Of a stretch of DNA of 64,000 nucleotides, positions 44,468-54,184 are shown piece after piece. The notes under the pieces are model-generated. The model was not told the DNA's origin, did not search any database, and saw only the letters and a list, made by a program, of their open reading frames with translations. The stretch is taken from contig CP087209.1 in the NCBI GenBank assembly GCA_020912385.1, positions 1,178,001 to 1,242,000 of the forward strand, written 5' to 3'. Both the position numbers and the translations under genes were made by a program. Position 1 is the stretch's first letter. The number at the start of each line of letters is the position of its first letter. The DNA comes from Neofusicoccum parvum (taxonomy: Eukaryota; Ascomycota; Dothideomycetes; Botryosphaeriales; Botryosphaeriaceae).

Positions 44468-46894
44468 TCACCTACCGCCCTCCTCCCCCCCAGCCCCGAC
44501 CTCAAACACCACGCCCTCAGTCACCATCTTCCCGCCGCCCCCACCGCACCGCTCGACCACCTCGCGCATGTTCGCCTCGCACACGCCCGCGTCGACGGCC
44601 CACATGAAGCCGCGCGCGGCCATGACGCTCGCGCCAGCGCCCCCGACGCCGGCCCCGTCGCCGACGACGCGGCCGCCGAGCTGCGCGCAGAAGGCTGCCG
44701 CCGCGTCGGCGACGTCGTCGTCGTCGTCGTCGTCGTCGTCGCGGTCGCTGGTGGCCGGCGCGCAGTACGTGCTGCCTCGGTCCGTCTGCGCGGTCGTGAG
44801 CTGCGAGGCTGGCGTCGTCGCGGCTGGCGTCTGCGTGGGGAGGGTCAGGTATTGCAGGGGGTCGGTGATGGTGACGGTCGCGCCGTTGGAGGCTGTGGCG
44901 AGGGTTAGGTTCTGCGGGGGGTTGGTGATGGTGAAGGTCGTGCCGTTGGCTGCTGTGGCGAGGGTTAGGTTTCGCAGGGGGTTGGTGAAGATCGTGCTGT
45001 TGGCTGCTGTGGCGAGGGTTGGTGCAGGGGTTGGCACGGGGCTGGTTGTGCTGCTGCTGGATGGGGTGGGCGTGGATGAGGTAGACGTCGATGAGGTGGT
45101 TGTCGATGAGGTAGAGGTCGACGAGGTAGAGGTCGATGAAGTGGCTACCACTGGGACAACCGGCGCTAACTTCTTCGTCTTCGGGGCAGTCTCAGGAGCT
45201 GTGGTCGGAACCGAGGGTGCCGTTTGAAGGGTTGGCGCGGGGTTCGCCTTCGAGGCTTGGACACTGTTGGTTGGAGACATGGTCGGCATCTGAGTGGCCT
45301 GATTTCCCGCGTCGGCTGGGCCGTCAAGTTGACGGAACTGCTCCTCCCACGTCTTCAACGGGTTCTTGTACAGCCTCGAATGGTACCAGGGCTGATCGCC
45401 CCACCTGTTGAGAACGTTGCGGAGCTGGACGTCCACATCGTAGGTGAAATCCGGATAGTATTCCGCATGTGGACGCACTTTGTCCAGCTTGGTGCGCTGC
45501 GGGGAGCGGAATTCTGCGGGCCGCTGGCTGTTGATCACCCTGTCCGACCACCTGCCGGCATTGGTAGCCACGGTATGGCCCGGGTCAAACAGCTTGCCGA
45601 GAGCGTTGAAGAGGCTGCCGACGGTGCTTCCCGCGCCAACTGCATTGCTGGCGACGATGTCACGTGCAACAGTGAGCGAGCCGGTGGACATTCTGTAGGC
45701 GTTGATGCGAAGCGGCGTCAGGTCGACCGCCTTGGAGTTGAGGATGGCGTGCACAGCTTCGTACAAGGCTCCGGTCTGCTTGTACAGCTGGGGCCTCATG
45801 TTGTCGACCTGCTTGACCCACTCGAGCGGGGCGTCGAACTCGAAGTTGTGCAACCTGTCAAGGCTCTCCGCGACGCGCGCCAGCTCTGCGCGGCCGATGT
45901 ATCGCGCCATGCTGCGGGATGTGACGGTCATGATCTCGTCAAGCGCTGCGACTGTCTCGGCCGGCACCTGGACGCCCTTGATCTCGGCCATCCGCGCCAT
46001 CTGCTGCATCATCTGCACGGCCTCCGGCCACGCCTGCGCAATGCCCGCATCCACGCTCTTGATGGCGTGCATGGCTTGGTTCACGGCGGCCGGCAACGTG
46101 TCTGCGGCTGTGTTGAGAAGCCCATCGGCAGCTTGGAGGCTGGTGATCGCCGCTTCTCCGCCCGCCGCAAACTGCGACGCCATGCCCGCGGCGCTCTGCT
46201 CGAAGACCTGGGTGACGGCCGACATTTCTCCTTGCAGAATGGCCTGGGCGCTTTGCGGAAGTGTCTCGAGCCATGCCTGGGCCGTATCGACAGCGAGCGA
46301 GGCGGGGACGCCGTGCGAAGAGGCCACCTGGAGCAAGCTACCGGCTTCGGTGAGCGCCTGGACTCCGAGTTCAGCCACCTCGGCTGCCGCGCTCTTTCCA
46401 AGGACCGCGGACATCTTGAGAGCGTATGCCGCCGCGAGCGCTCCGCCCGAGGTGATGGGAATTCCGAGTCCGAGTCCGAGTCCCAGGCCGAGTTCAAGAG
46501 CCTTGTCGGTGTCGTCGTCGTCCTTAGCGACGTCATCGTATGTCATGTTCTTGATCTCCGGTGGGAGCTGAATCAAGGCAGGCGGCGCTTTGGAATTCGA
46601 GTCGTGGGGGGGAAGAGCGCGTGCCTGGCGAACGGCTTCGACGAAGGCGGCGAATCGGAAGGGCGCAGGCGAAGGTGAGGCGGTAGACAAGTCCGCTGAC
46701 ATTGCGGGAGCCGAAGAAGCTAAAGAAACCTCAGAGGCAGCGAGTTCGACCGTGTGGACGTGCTCGCCGGCGTAGTAGTGGGTGACCGTGACCATGACTG
46801 TCTCGGTGACCACAGGAACCTCGGTGGCCACAATACCCGTAGGGGCGGCGTGAGCAGCTGCGGCTAAGGCCGCGAGTACGAGAGTGCGGTGCAT
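44468..46894 (-). CDS. Large secreted repeat protein, function unknown
   Basis: Single frame of 808 residues. The start at 46894 gives a clean signal peptide (RTLVLAALAAAAHA, then APTG), and the upstream in-frame extension is rejected because it would bury it. Residues 130-160 contain a GLGLGLGLGIP hydrophobic run. The central 350 residues are Ala/Gln-rich, probably helical, with no recognisable domain. A segment around residues 490-590 with many aromatic residues (YYPDFTYDV, WGDQPWYHSRLY) looks folded. The last 200 residues are low-complexity: a Ser/Thr stretch of SSTST units likely to be O-glycosylated, three tandem copies of about 23 residues built on NLTLATAANGTTFTITNP, and an Asp run near 725. 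It is probably cell-wall or extracellular. A TATA box lies 90 bases upstream. I do not recognise the family. Confidence 0.8.
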   Translation of the reverse strand: MHRTLVLAALAAAAHAAPTGIVATEVPVVTETVMVTVTHYYAGEHVHTVELAASEVSLASSAPAMSADLSTASPSPAPFRFAAFVEAVRQARALPPHDSNSKAPPALIQLPPEIKNMTYDDVAKDDDDTDKALELGLGLGLGLGIPITSGGALAAAYALKMSAVLGKSAAAEVAELGVQALTEAGSLLQVASSHGVPASLAVDTAQAWLETLPQSAQAILQGEMSAVTQVFEQSAAGMASQFAAGGEAAITSLQAADGLLNTAADTLPAAVNQAMHAIKSVDAGIAQAWPEAVQMMQQMARMAEIKGVQVPAETVAALDEIMTVTSRSMARYIGRAELARVAESLDRLHNFEFDAPLEWVKQVDNMRPQLYKQTGALYEAVHAILNSKAVDLTPLRINAYRMSTGSLTVARDIVASNAVGAGSTVGSLFNALGKLFDPGHTVATNAGRWSDRVINSQRPAEFRSPQRTKLDKVRPHAEYYPDFTYDVDVQLRNVLNRWGDQPWYHSRLYKNPLKTWEEQFRQLDGPADAGNQATQMPTMSPTNSVQASKANPAPTLQTAPSVPTTAPETAPKTKKLAPVVPVVATSSTSTSSTSTSSTTTSSTSTSSTPTPSSSSTTSPVPTPAPTLATAANSTIFTNPLRNLTLATAANGTTFTITNPPQNLTLATASNGATVTITDPLQYLTLPTQTPAATTPASQLTTAQTDRGSTYCAPATSDRDDDDDDDDDVADAAAAFCAQLGGRVVGDGAGVGGAGASVMAARGFMWAVDAGVCEANMREVVERCGGGGGKMVTEGVVFEVGAGGEEGGR
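44711..44740. repeat. (GTC)n trinucleotide run coding poly-Asp
   Basis: About nine GTC (minus strand GAC) units within the secreted repeat protein encode an uninterrupted Asp run. Likely to be polymorphic in length. Confidence 0.85.
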
Positions 46895-47697
46895 CTTCAG
46901 CTTTGTAGGCGTTGCACAGGATAACCGAAGAATGCTGGGTGAAGAGGAGTTGGATGAAGACTGAAGCAACAGGAATCCTTGAGCTTTTATATCTGCACCG
47001 TGCAGGGTCTTGCGGCTGGTGCCTTGCCGGAACCGTGGATGGGGGTACTGAACCTTGCCAGAGCTCGACCTGGTTCCTTGGAACATATCAGGAAAAAATC
47101 TTTGCAAAAGGGTTTTCTCCTAAGTCCATGGGATGCCCTATCTTCATTCCTAGGCGAAAGTCAGAGGATCTCCGTATTAGGCAGCCCTCTCCCAAAGAAG
47201 AAAAAAGGAAAGAAAGAAACGTGTTCAACTTAACTGTACATTTACTATTCTCTAAAGCTATTCAACCACACGTAGCTCAGAACTCTGGTTGTGTACCTCA
47301 GTACGGTAACGTGGGATTTGACTTTTGGCTGCGATGAAGCACTGACGCCGGTGGTCCTTGGACCCTTCCTGGAGCCAGGAACCAACTCTGTATCGACCAA
47401 GAAAGTACAGATCGTGCCACGTGTGACTATCGGAACCACATAAATTTTTTTAGATGAGTGAGTAATCACCAGTCCAGGCGATACTAAGAACTAGGCAGTC
47501 TCAACAGTGACGAAGGAAAGAGTCAGGTGACATAATTAGTTTTGATTTTCAGGAGAAGTGCACGACTGTAATTTCAGACTACAAAAAGTAGGCGAAAAAA
47601 GTGATACTGTACATCTAGCACGGAGTACCTCTTTAACCTTCACCGCCATCATCATCGAAGAGTTCTCGATCCTCGACTTTCTGGAGAATAGTCATGC
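46895..47697. other. Intergenic region
   Basis: About 0.8 kb between two minus-strand genes. It holds the TATA box noted above and the 3' end of the CWH43 gene. No further gene was seen. Confidence 0.5.
46984..46991 (-). promoter_or_regulatory. TATA box of the secreted repeat protein
   Basis: TATAAAAG on the minus strand, 90 bases upstream of the ATG at 46894. This is the usual distance for a regulated fungal core promoter. Confidence 0.6.
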
Positions 47698-50600
47698 TTA
47701 GGCATAGTACCTAACATCGACGTTAGCAATTGTTCTCTCTTAGTAATGTCAGCATCCAAAGCATACCTAGGCTCATCGAAGACATGGTAACGGTGACCCC
47801 TAACACCCTCGCCTCTGAACAATGTCGGGAAGCGCAGGCCGTACGGCACCTCATTCTCGTGCACGAAGTTATCTGAACCTTCGGGCTGGCCAACGATGAA
47901 CTTGCCGACCTGGAGCTCCGTGTCCGTGATGGTGCTCCTGCTAACCCTAGCATAGCCGGAGCGCCTGAGGCCCTTGTAGAGGATGTACTCGCACCAGCGG
48001 TCCCAGTCGCTGGGGTCGATGTCGCGCATGCCAGAGGTTTCGCTGACGTATGTGTTGTAGTTACCCTCCTTGGGCTTGGTGACCAGGTATGAGAGCAGGA
48101 TGCTGGGTCGGGGCGAGCTGCCCATGAGGTTGGAAAGGTACTCCGACTGCAGCCTGCGGTCCTCCGGATCCTCTTCCTGGCCCGAGTGGAAGACGAAGAC
48201 GTCGACGAGCTCGCCGTAACAGTCGAGCGTCGCGTGAATGGCCGGTGCCAGCTCGCCGACCGGTGACGGAAGCAAGTGGTGCGTCGAGTTGACGATCGGG
48301 AACTTGGACAGCAGGGCCGCACCCCACGTGTGCTTATTAGGACCTGGACCGAAGTCGGCATACATTCCGAGATCCTCGGCCAGGAACTGAGTTGTGTCAC
48401 GGTTGCCCATGATGATGCGCTGCGTGTCGCTCTCGAGCAGGCCAATGACGTCGACTTCCATCTCTTTGATGAGGTCGCGCATACGGCGTTCAGATGACCA
48501 CATGTCGTTGTCCAGAGTAAAGTGGATAGTCCAAATGCCTGCAGTGATGACCTTGTCATTTGCGTGGTAGGGCGTGTAGTCGTAAGACGGGAAACGCAGG
48601 TAGGCGACGGAGGCGCCAAGAAGCTCAAGTGCAAGGAGCACGTACAGGTAGTAGGAACGGGTCTTACGGGCAGAGGGGGTCACAGGCTTGCGAGTCTTGG
48701 AGTTGACTGAGCCACTAGTAGATGCAGTAGAGGCGAAGACACCGGCGCCAATGCAGAGCATCATAGCAGTCATGACCCAATCCGTATGCTCGCGCATCAG
48801 GGGGCCACCAGGCACGAAGGCATAGGCAACAACCCAGACATGGGCAAGAACAAGGATGTTGTAAATCAGGAATCCCAGTCCAAACGTGGAAGCGGGGCTG
48901 TGGCGGGCTGCCGAGGAGATCAGGACTGGCGCCACAGCCATGATATAGGCAGCCAACGTAAGAGCACCGTAGTACCCGAACCAGTTGCCGTAGAGAGTCA
49001 GGACAGCTGCACCGACTGAACCGATGCCATAAAACGTCCAGCTTCCAGAAAGTCTTGGGTAGAAGAGACCGATGGTGAGACCAGCGCCCATGGCAAAGAG
49101 GGTGTAGGCACCGTGAGGAACTGAGAGCGGGCCACGGACTGGGTAGCCCTCCCAGACCCAGAGGATCATAGTGCTAGTGTCCGAAAGCAAGGAGTGCATA
49201 GCAAAGAAAAGACCCGCGAGGCCCAGACCAGCCAGAGCGGGCGACCCCTTCTGAGGGCCAGGGGCTGGGATGTCCGCACCGCCCGCACCGCTGCTAGCTG
49301 TAAATCTCGTGGAACGTAGGATGGCAGCAACAGCAAGCACGATACCAAGCTTATTCCAGCCGCCATTTGGTGCGTGCATAATGGGCCAGATGGGGTTGTT
49401 GGTCCAGAAAGCGAACTTGGCAATGCTTGATAGAAGCAAACCAAGCGTGAAAGCTGAGATACGGGCCTCCAAGCGGTGAGGCTGGGACCGTTCCGCATAG
49501 AAAGTAGCCGCCCAGGAAAGGCAAGACATCCAGAGACCGAAACCAACTGCGAACAGACGCTTGTCCGGCGCTGTGACCAGGTAGGACAGGAGCCCAGAGA
49601 GCGACAGGAGGTGCATAAGGCGGATATTGCGGATAACAAGCGTGCGGAGAGGGCGGATGCCGAGAAGGAACGGAGACACAGTGCACATGACCATGACTTC
49701 GTAACCGGAGATGCCCATGTACCACAGAGGGAAGTCTAGTGTTGTCAGGAATAATTCAAAAATGGGCGGCGAAGGAAATCTTACACCACACCAAAAGGCC
49801 GAGAGAGGTCAGCATGGTCCAGAAAACGAACTGTCCAAGGGTTAGTCACAGCTGTGCTACAGTAGCAATGTGTAAAACTCACGCCGTTGTAAACATCCGC
49901 AGCGGCATCGAAGAAAGCAGGCCAATGGAAGCCGGCAGCATAGAGGTCCGCAATCTCGCGATTTTTCCTAGCTTACTTAGCATGCGCCATTCACAAGAAG
50001 CGCGGGAAAGAACATACTCCTTTTCTGCGATACGTTCGGCTTGGGAGTTTCTGCAAATCAAGAAGGTATCAGAGCTGGACTTAAAGACGGCTTATTTCTT
50101 CCTGCCTAGAAGCTATCTACTTCGGAAGCCGAGAAACATACCCTCTGCTGACGCCTCTGATGTCCTTGACGACAATTTCAAAGCCCGAGAAGTCGTACAC
50201 TGTGACCGCATCGAATGCAACATCAAGAAGGACAAGGCTCCACTCGAAAAACGCATAGGTGGTGTACGCTATCGATCATGTTAGCATTTGGAAATCTGAC
50301 TTGTTAAGTGTCAACTTACCTCCCGCAACTTTGTGGACTTTGTGCTGGATGAAGAAGTACACCAATGGCACAATTGTTGCGAAGAAACTGCCCGCAAAGA
50401 TCTTGCGGTATTTGATGGCTTTCGCGTTGGGCGGGCTCAGGACATAGCAGCCATACGTCCACGGAATAGTAGCCACCAGGTACGATATCATGAAAATGTC
50501 GTGCCAGTCATGGTCATCCGTGGAAGTAATGTAGGTCCAGCCACCGCAGGTAAGAGTGCGGAAGATGCCAACACCGGCGATGAACTTGGGCAGGGTCGAA

Positions 50601-51138
50601 TTGGGCCTCGCGGTGAGAATGTACCAGAGCGCGACAAGGGCGAATCTCGGACCTGTTCGCGTGTCTTAGAACCACCTCTAGTTTGTTCATCCGAGTATCA
50701 TACCGGCAGTCAAGGCGATGAAAAGCTGGAAAACGCTACGCTCGGGATAGCGGTCGCCAATGGTCGCGGAAACGGAAGGGAACCATTCTTGCGGGTATCC
50801 GTAGTGCTCGTTCTGCACGATCTTGTGGTAGTGTAGGGACCTATGCACCGCGCATCAGATGCTGACCATATATCCGGAAAAGAAGGCCTTACATTCCGAC
50901 AATTAGAGCCCCAAGAAATGCCGCTGTTATGCTGGTTAGAAGTCGATGATGGGTAATCGGCAGCAGGAGTTCTCAAACGCGTACCATAGGCGGTTGCGGT
51001 GTGTGTCCATGACACCCATTTGCCATTGAGCTGCAGCAGAGCATGGTGTTAGCATGCGCGACACGGTCTGGTGCATCGTGGGTTGGATTGGCGGGGCCTC
51101 ACGGTTGCGACAGTGTCGCCATCCTTGTACTTCGCCAT
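47698..51138 (-). CDS. CWH43: CWH43-type GPI-anchor lipid-remodelling protein
   Basis: Multi-pass ER membrane protein that in yeast exchanges the lipid of GPI anchors for ceramide. The gene starts at 51138 ([11 protein letters not shown], first exon 36 nt). Several short exons to about 49.75 kb encode the N-terminal Frag1/DRAM/Sfk1-like membrane part (a [12 protein letters not shown] loop, a [19 protein letters not shown] segment, an [14 protein letters not shown] helix). A long exon from about 49.73 kb down to 47767 encodes about ten further membrane segments and then the C-terminal endonuclease/exonuclease/phosphatase-like domain ([65 protein letters not shown]). I place a 56-nt intron at 47711-47766, after which a last exon encodes only YYA and the stop at 47698. 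Without it the frame runs to 47652 with an atypical tail. The gene shares a promoter with UTP6. Confidence 0.92.
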
Positions 51139-51563
51139 AGCTTCTTAACAGCTGGCCATCCGACGACGGAGAGGATTGCAAAGAGAGAACGAGGAGCAAA
51201 AGAGTGTGGAGGAACGGTGGAGGTGGTCCGTCGGAAACCGGCAGCAGCGCCAACGGCCGTACGAAGGAAGAGGGTCTGTGGTCTCCTGAGCGGAGGGATG
51301 CTTGGTGCGGCGGAGAGCTGGAGCGAAGCGCAGGTGTGCAGGCGTCGGGACGCGGCACGCGGCGGATCACCGAGCGCGCCCGAGCGCACGCGCCAAGCCA
51401 TTTTGCATGTGCTCCAAGAAAAAGTGTAGCTCGTCAACTCCGCACCCGCACCACCGCTCGCCGCCCACCACTCCCGCCCGCACGCAGTCCGAACTGCGCA
51501 AACAGACCGTGCCGTCCGAATACTGCTCCGGGACTACGCAGAGCCCCAGCAGCTCGCGAAGAA
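51139..51563. promoter_or_regulatory. Divergent promoter, CWH43 / UTP6
   Basis: A 425-base GC-rich region between the divergent start codons of two housekeeping genes. No TATA box was seen. Confidence 0.6.
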
Positions 51564-52947
51564 ATGGCAGGCGCAGCCAACAAAGCGCGCTTTTACCTCG
51601 AGCAGTCCGTCCCCGAACTGCGAGAGCTCGAGCGGAAAGAGCTGTTCTCCAGGGTACGGGTGCCCTTCTTCCCATACGAATTGCGCTCACATGCTGCAGG
51701 ACGAGATTACCGCAATCGCAAAGAAGAGAAGCGAATTCGAGCACATTCTAAACGGCCGTGGATCCTCGCAACCCTCCGACTATGCGCGCTACGCAGAATA
51801 CGAGATGAATCTTGAGTCGCTGCGGAAGAAAAGGGCGAAACGGATGGGAGTCAAGGCTGGCGGCCACAGTGGACAGCGCCGCGTCATGTTCATCCTGGAC
51901 CGCGCTACACGGAAGTTCCACGGCGACCTCGCTCTCTGGTTCCAGTACCTCAGCTACCTACGCTCACAAAAATCGACCGGCAAGAAATTGAAAGAGGTCC
52001 TGACTGCCGTGCTCCGCATGCACCCGACAAAGCCCGACCTGTGGGTGTGGGGTGCCCGCACAGCCTTGGATGTCGACGCCGACATGACCAGCGCCAGAGC
52101 GTACATGCAGCGTGGCTTGAGATTCTGCAAGACTTCGAGACAACTGTGGTTAGAGTACGCAAAGCTGGAGATGATCTATGTCGCGAAGATTGCAGCTCGG
52201 AGACAAATCTTGGGATTGGATCAAGAACGGAAGAAGAAGGCGGAGCAGACGGCCGAGGACATGGACGCGGACATGATCGCACTGCCCGAGATCACAGCAG
52301 AAGACATCAATCCCAGCCTGGCCAAGGACGACGGTGTGGACAAGGTCGCGCTGGAAAACCTCGCCAACACGCCGGTCCTCCAAGGAGCCATCCCGCGGGC
52401 TATTTTTGATGAGGCAATGAAGCAGTTCCAGAACGATGCCAAGTTGGCAGAGCAATTCTTCAACATGTTTGCCGAATTCGACCGGACCCCATGCACTAAG
52501 GCTATCCTCGAGCACATTGTCGATACTTTGAACAAGAGGAACCCGACGGCTGTCTCGACCCAGATCTGCAATTTCAAGCTACCTCTGTTCGGCCTGGAGC
52601 CGACTTCCCCGGAGTTCCCGAGTGCTCTTAGCAAATCTCTCCAGAGCATCAGAGCCTCTCTACAACAAACACCGCAAGCCAAGCACTTGTTGGCCGAGAC
52701 AGCTATCATGTGGATTCTACCCATCCTGCGGCAGGAGGACCTGGACGACGGGCTACGCAAGGTTCTGACCGCCTCTCTTCGGCAGTACGTACGCGCCCTT
52801 CAGAACGAGGAGCAGCTGGCCAACGCTGTCTCCTCATTGCAGGAGGCAAAGAGGTTGGAAGATGCGCGCATCCTTACAGAGTGCTGGACAAGGCAGTGGC
52901 CCAGCAGCGATCGCCTGCTTCAAGTACAGGTGTCGCTGGAGGTATGA
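51564..52947 (+). CDS. UTP6: U3 snoRNP / small-subunit processome protein Utp6
   Basis: Nucleolar protein of the UtpB subcomplex, needed for 18S rRNA processing. Two exons, 51564-51653 and 51700-52947, flank a 46-nt intron and give 445 residues, close to the yeast length of 440. The N-terminus (KARFYLEQSVPELRELERKELFSR, then DEITAIAKKRSEFEHIL) is the conserved Utp6 signature. It is followed by HAT-type helical repeats: an RATRKFHGDLALWFQYLSYLR segment, KVLTAVLRMHPTKPDLWVWGA-like helices and an RAYMQRGLRFCKTSRQLWLEYAKLE repeat. The C-terminal half is helical and less conserved. The gene is divergent from CWH43 and convergent with the GGQ hydrolase, 89 bases apart. Confidence 0.93.
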
Positions 52948-53036
52948 GAAACGCGTTTACGGTGTTGTCTAAGAAAGGCTCCTACCGCGGCTTGGGAGTT
53001 GCAGCAGTCAGGCAGCTCGGAACAGGGATAGATACC

Positions 53037-53769
53037 TCAATAGTCGGGACTGCCTCCCTTCCGCGCGCTCTTCTTGTTGCTGTGGACCTTTTTCATCTTC
53101 AGTCTGGCTTCATTGCTTGCCTTCTCCCTGGACAAGTCGTTAGCATGGACTCAGACGATGGCGGCGAAAGGGCACGTACAGCTTTCGCACCCGCTCCTTC
53201 TGCTCTTCGGAGGTCTCGCCGGGCACGGCGGTTTTGCCGGCGTCGAGGATCAATTGGTGGAGTTTCCTGAAGCAGGCATGGACATTGTCGGTCTGCTTCC
53301 TGCTGTCATCTGACTGGATGACAAGAGCATTCGAATTAGCCGCGTGGTAGCGGGAAGATCGGACTTCCTGGTGGAGGAGGGCTGGCAGCAGCGGGAGCAG
53401 CGCGTCGAGGGGAACGCGCAGCGTGGCCTTGGAGCTGACTCTGGGGGGATGTCAGTGGTTGCCTAGATAGGAAAAGCCAAGACGGCATTACTTGTTTACG
53501 TTCTGGCCGCCGGGCCCCGAGGATCTGCTGAATGAAACGTCGCATATGCTTTTGGGAATGGTCTCCGGATCGAGCGTCTGCAGCCACCGGCGCGCAGCGG
53601 CCAGGTCTTCTTCGGGCGCGCTGGGCGGCCGGGGGCGAGACGCCAGCGCACGGCGGTGCATCAGGCCAGGCTGCAGCGCGGCGGCGGGCGGCGCCGCGGC
53701 AGGCGGACGGGCGTGCCGGGGCGCGAGGCGGCGCAGGAGGCACGCGACGGGGCCATTGACGGGGAGCAT
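53037..53769 (-). CDS. GGQ-domain peptidyl-tRNA hydrolase, ICT1/Pth4 type (mitochondrial)
   Basis: Codon-independent ribosome-rescue peptidyl-tRNA hydrolase. Three exons, 53769-53492, 53440-53180 and 53127-53037, have introns of 51 and 52 nt and give 209 residues. The phase-2 first junction restores NVNKVSSKATLRV, and the second intron carries a perfect TGCTAAC branch site. The Arg/Ala-rich N-terminus of about 40 residues looks like a mitochondrial targeting peptide. The catalytic RF-1 domain shows SFSRSSGPGGQNVNKV with the universal GGQ at about residues 88-90. The C-terminus has the basic tail of the family (EKASNEARLKMKKVHSNKKSARKGG), which in ICT1-type proteins reaches into the ribosomal mRNA channel. 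No long codon-recognition domain is present, which distinguishes it from true release factors. It ends 89 bases from the UTP6 stop. Confidence 0.93.
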
Positions 53770-54184
53770 GGTCTGCAGCGGGCGTGCGTTGGAGAGAATG
53801 TGCTCGCGCGGCCGGCTGCTTGCGGTTTCGGTCGCGGGCGCCGCCGCCGCGGGCCGAGCACGTCGCCGGGCAGTGATGGACTTTTGCTCGCGCGGCGCCT
53901 CTGCCACTCTCCACCACCGCCTCACTCGCACCACTGCTGCGCTGCGCTCTCCTGGACGGCTGCCCGCCGCAACGCTCTCGCCCTCGTGCCCCGGCCCTGC
54001 CTCACTGACCACAGCGCCGCCCGTGTTGCCTCTCGCGCCCGCGACCGTCTGGCTGCTGCTGCTGCCAAAGCCCGCCCCGCCCGCCCACGCCCGCAGCCAC
54101 AAGCACGCTCTCCACGTATGCTTTGAGTTGAAGCGCGGCTTGCACCCCCCCTCGCGGCTGCCCGCTAAGCGTAGCTCTGCCTAG
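53770..54184. promoter_or_regulatory. Divergent promoter, GGQ hydrolase / NAB3-like
   Basis: A 415-base GC- and C-rich region between divergent start codons of two conserved genes. Open frames reading through it on both strands are compositional. Confidence 0.6.

Noticed and set aside
45224..46678. 484-codon plus-strand frame over the secreted repeat protein
   Set aside because: Antisense; the minus frame has a signal peptide, a TATA box and internal repeats that make sense as protein.
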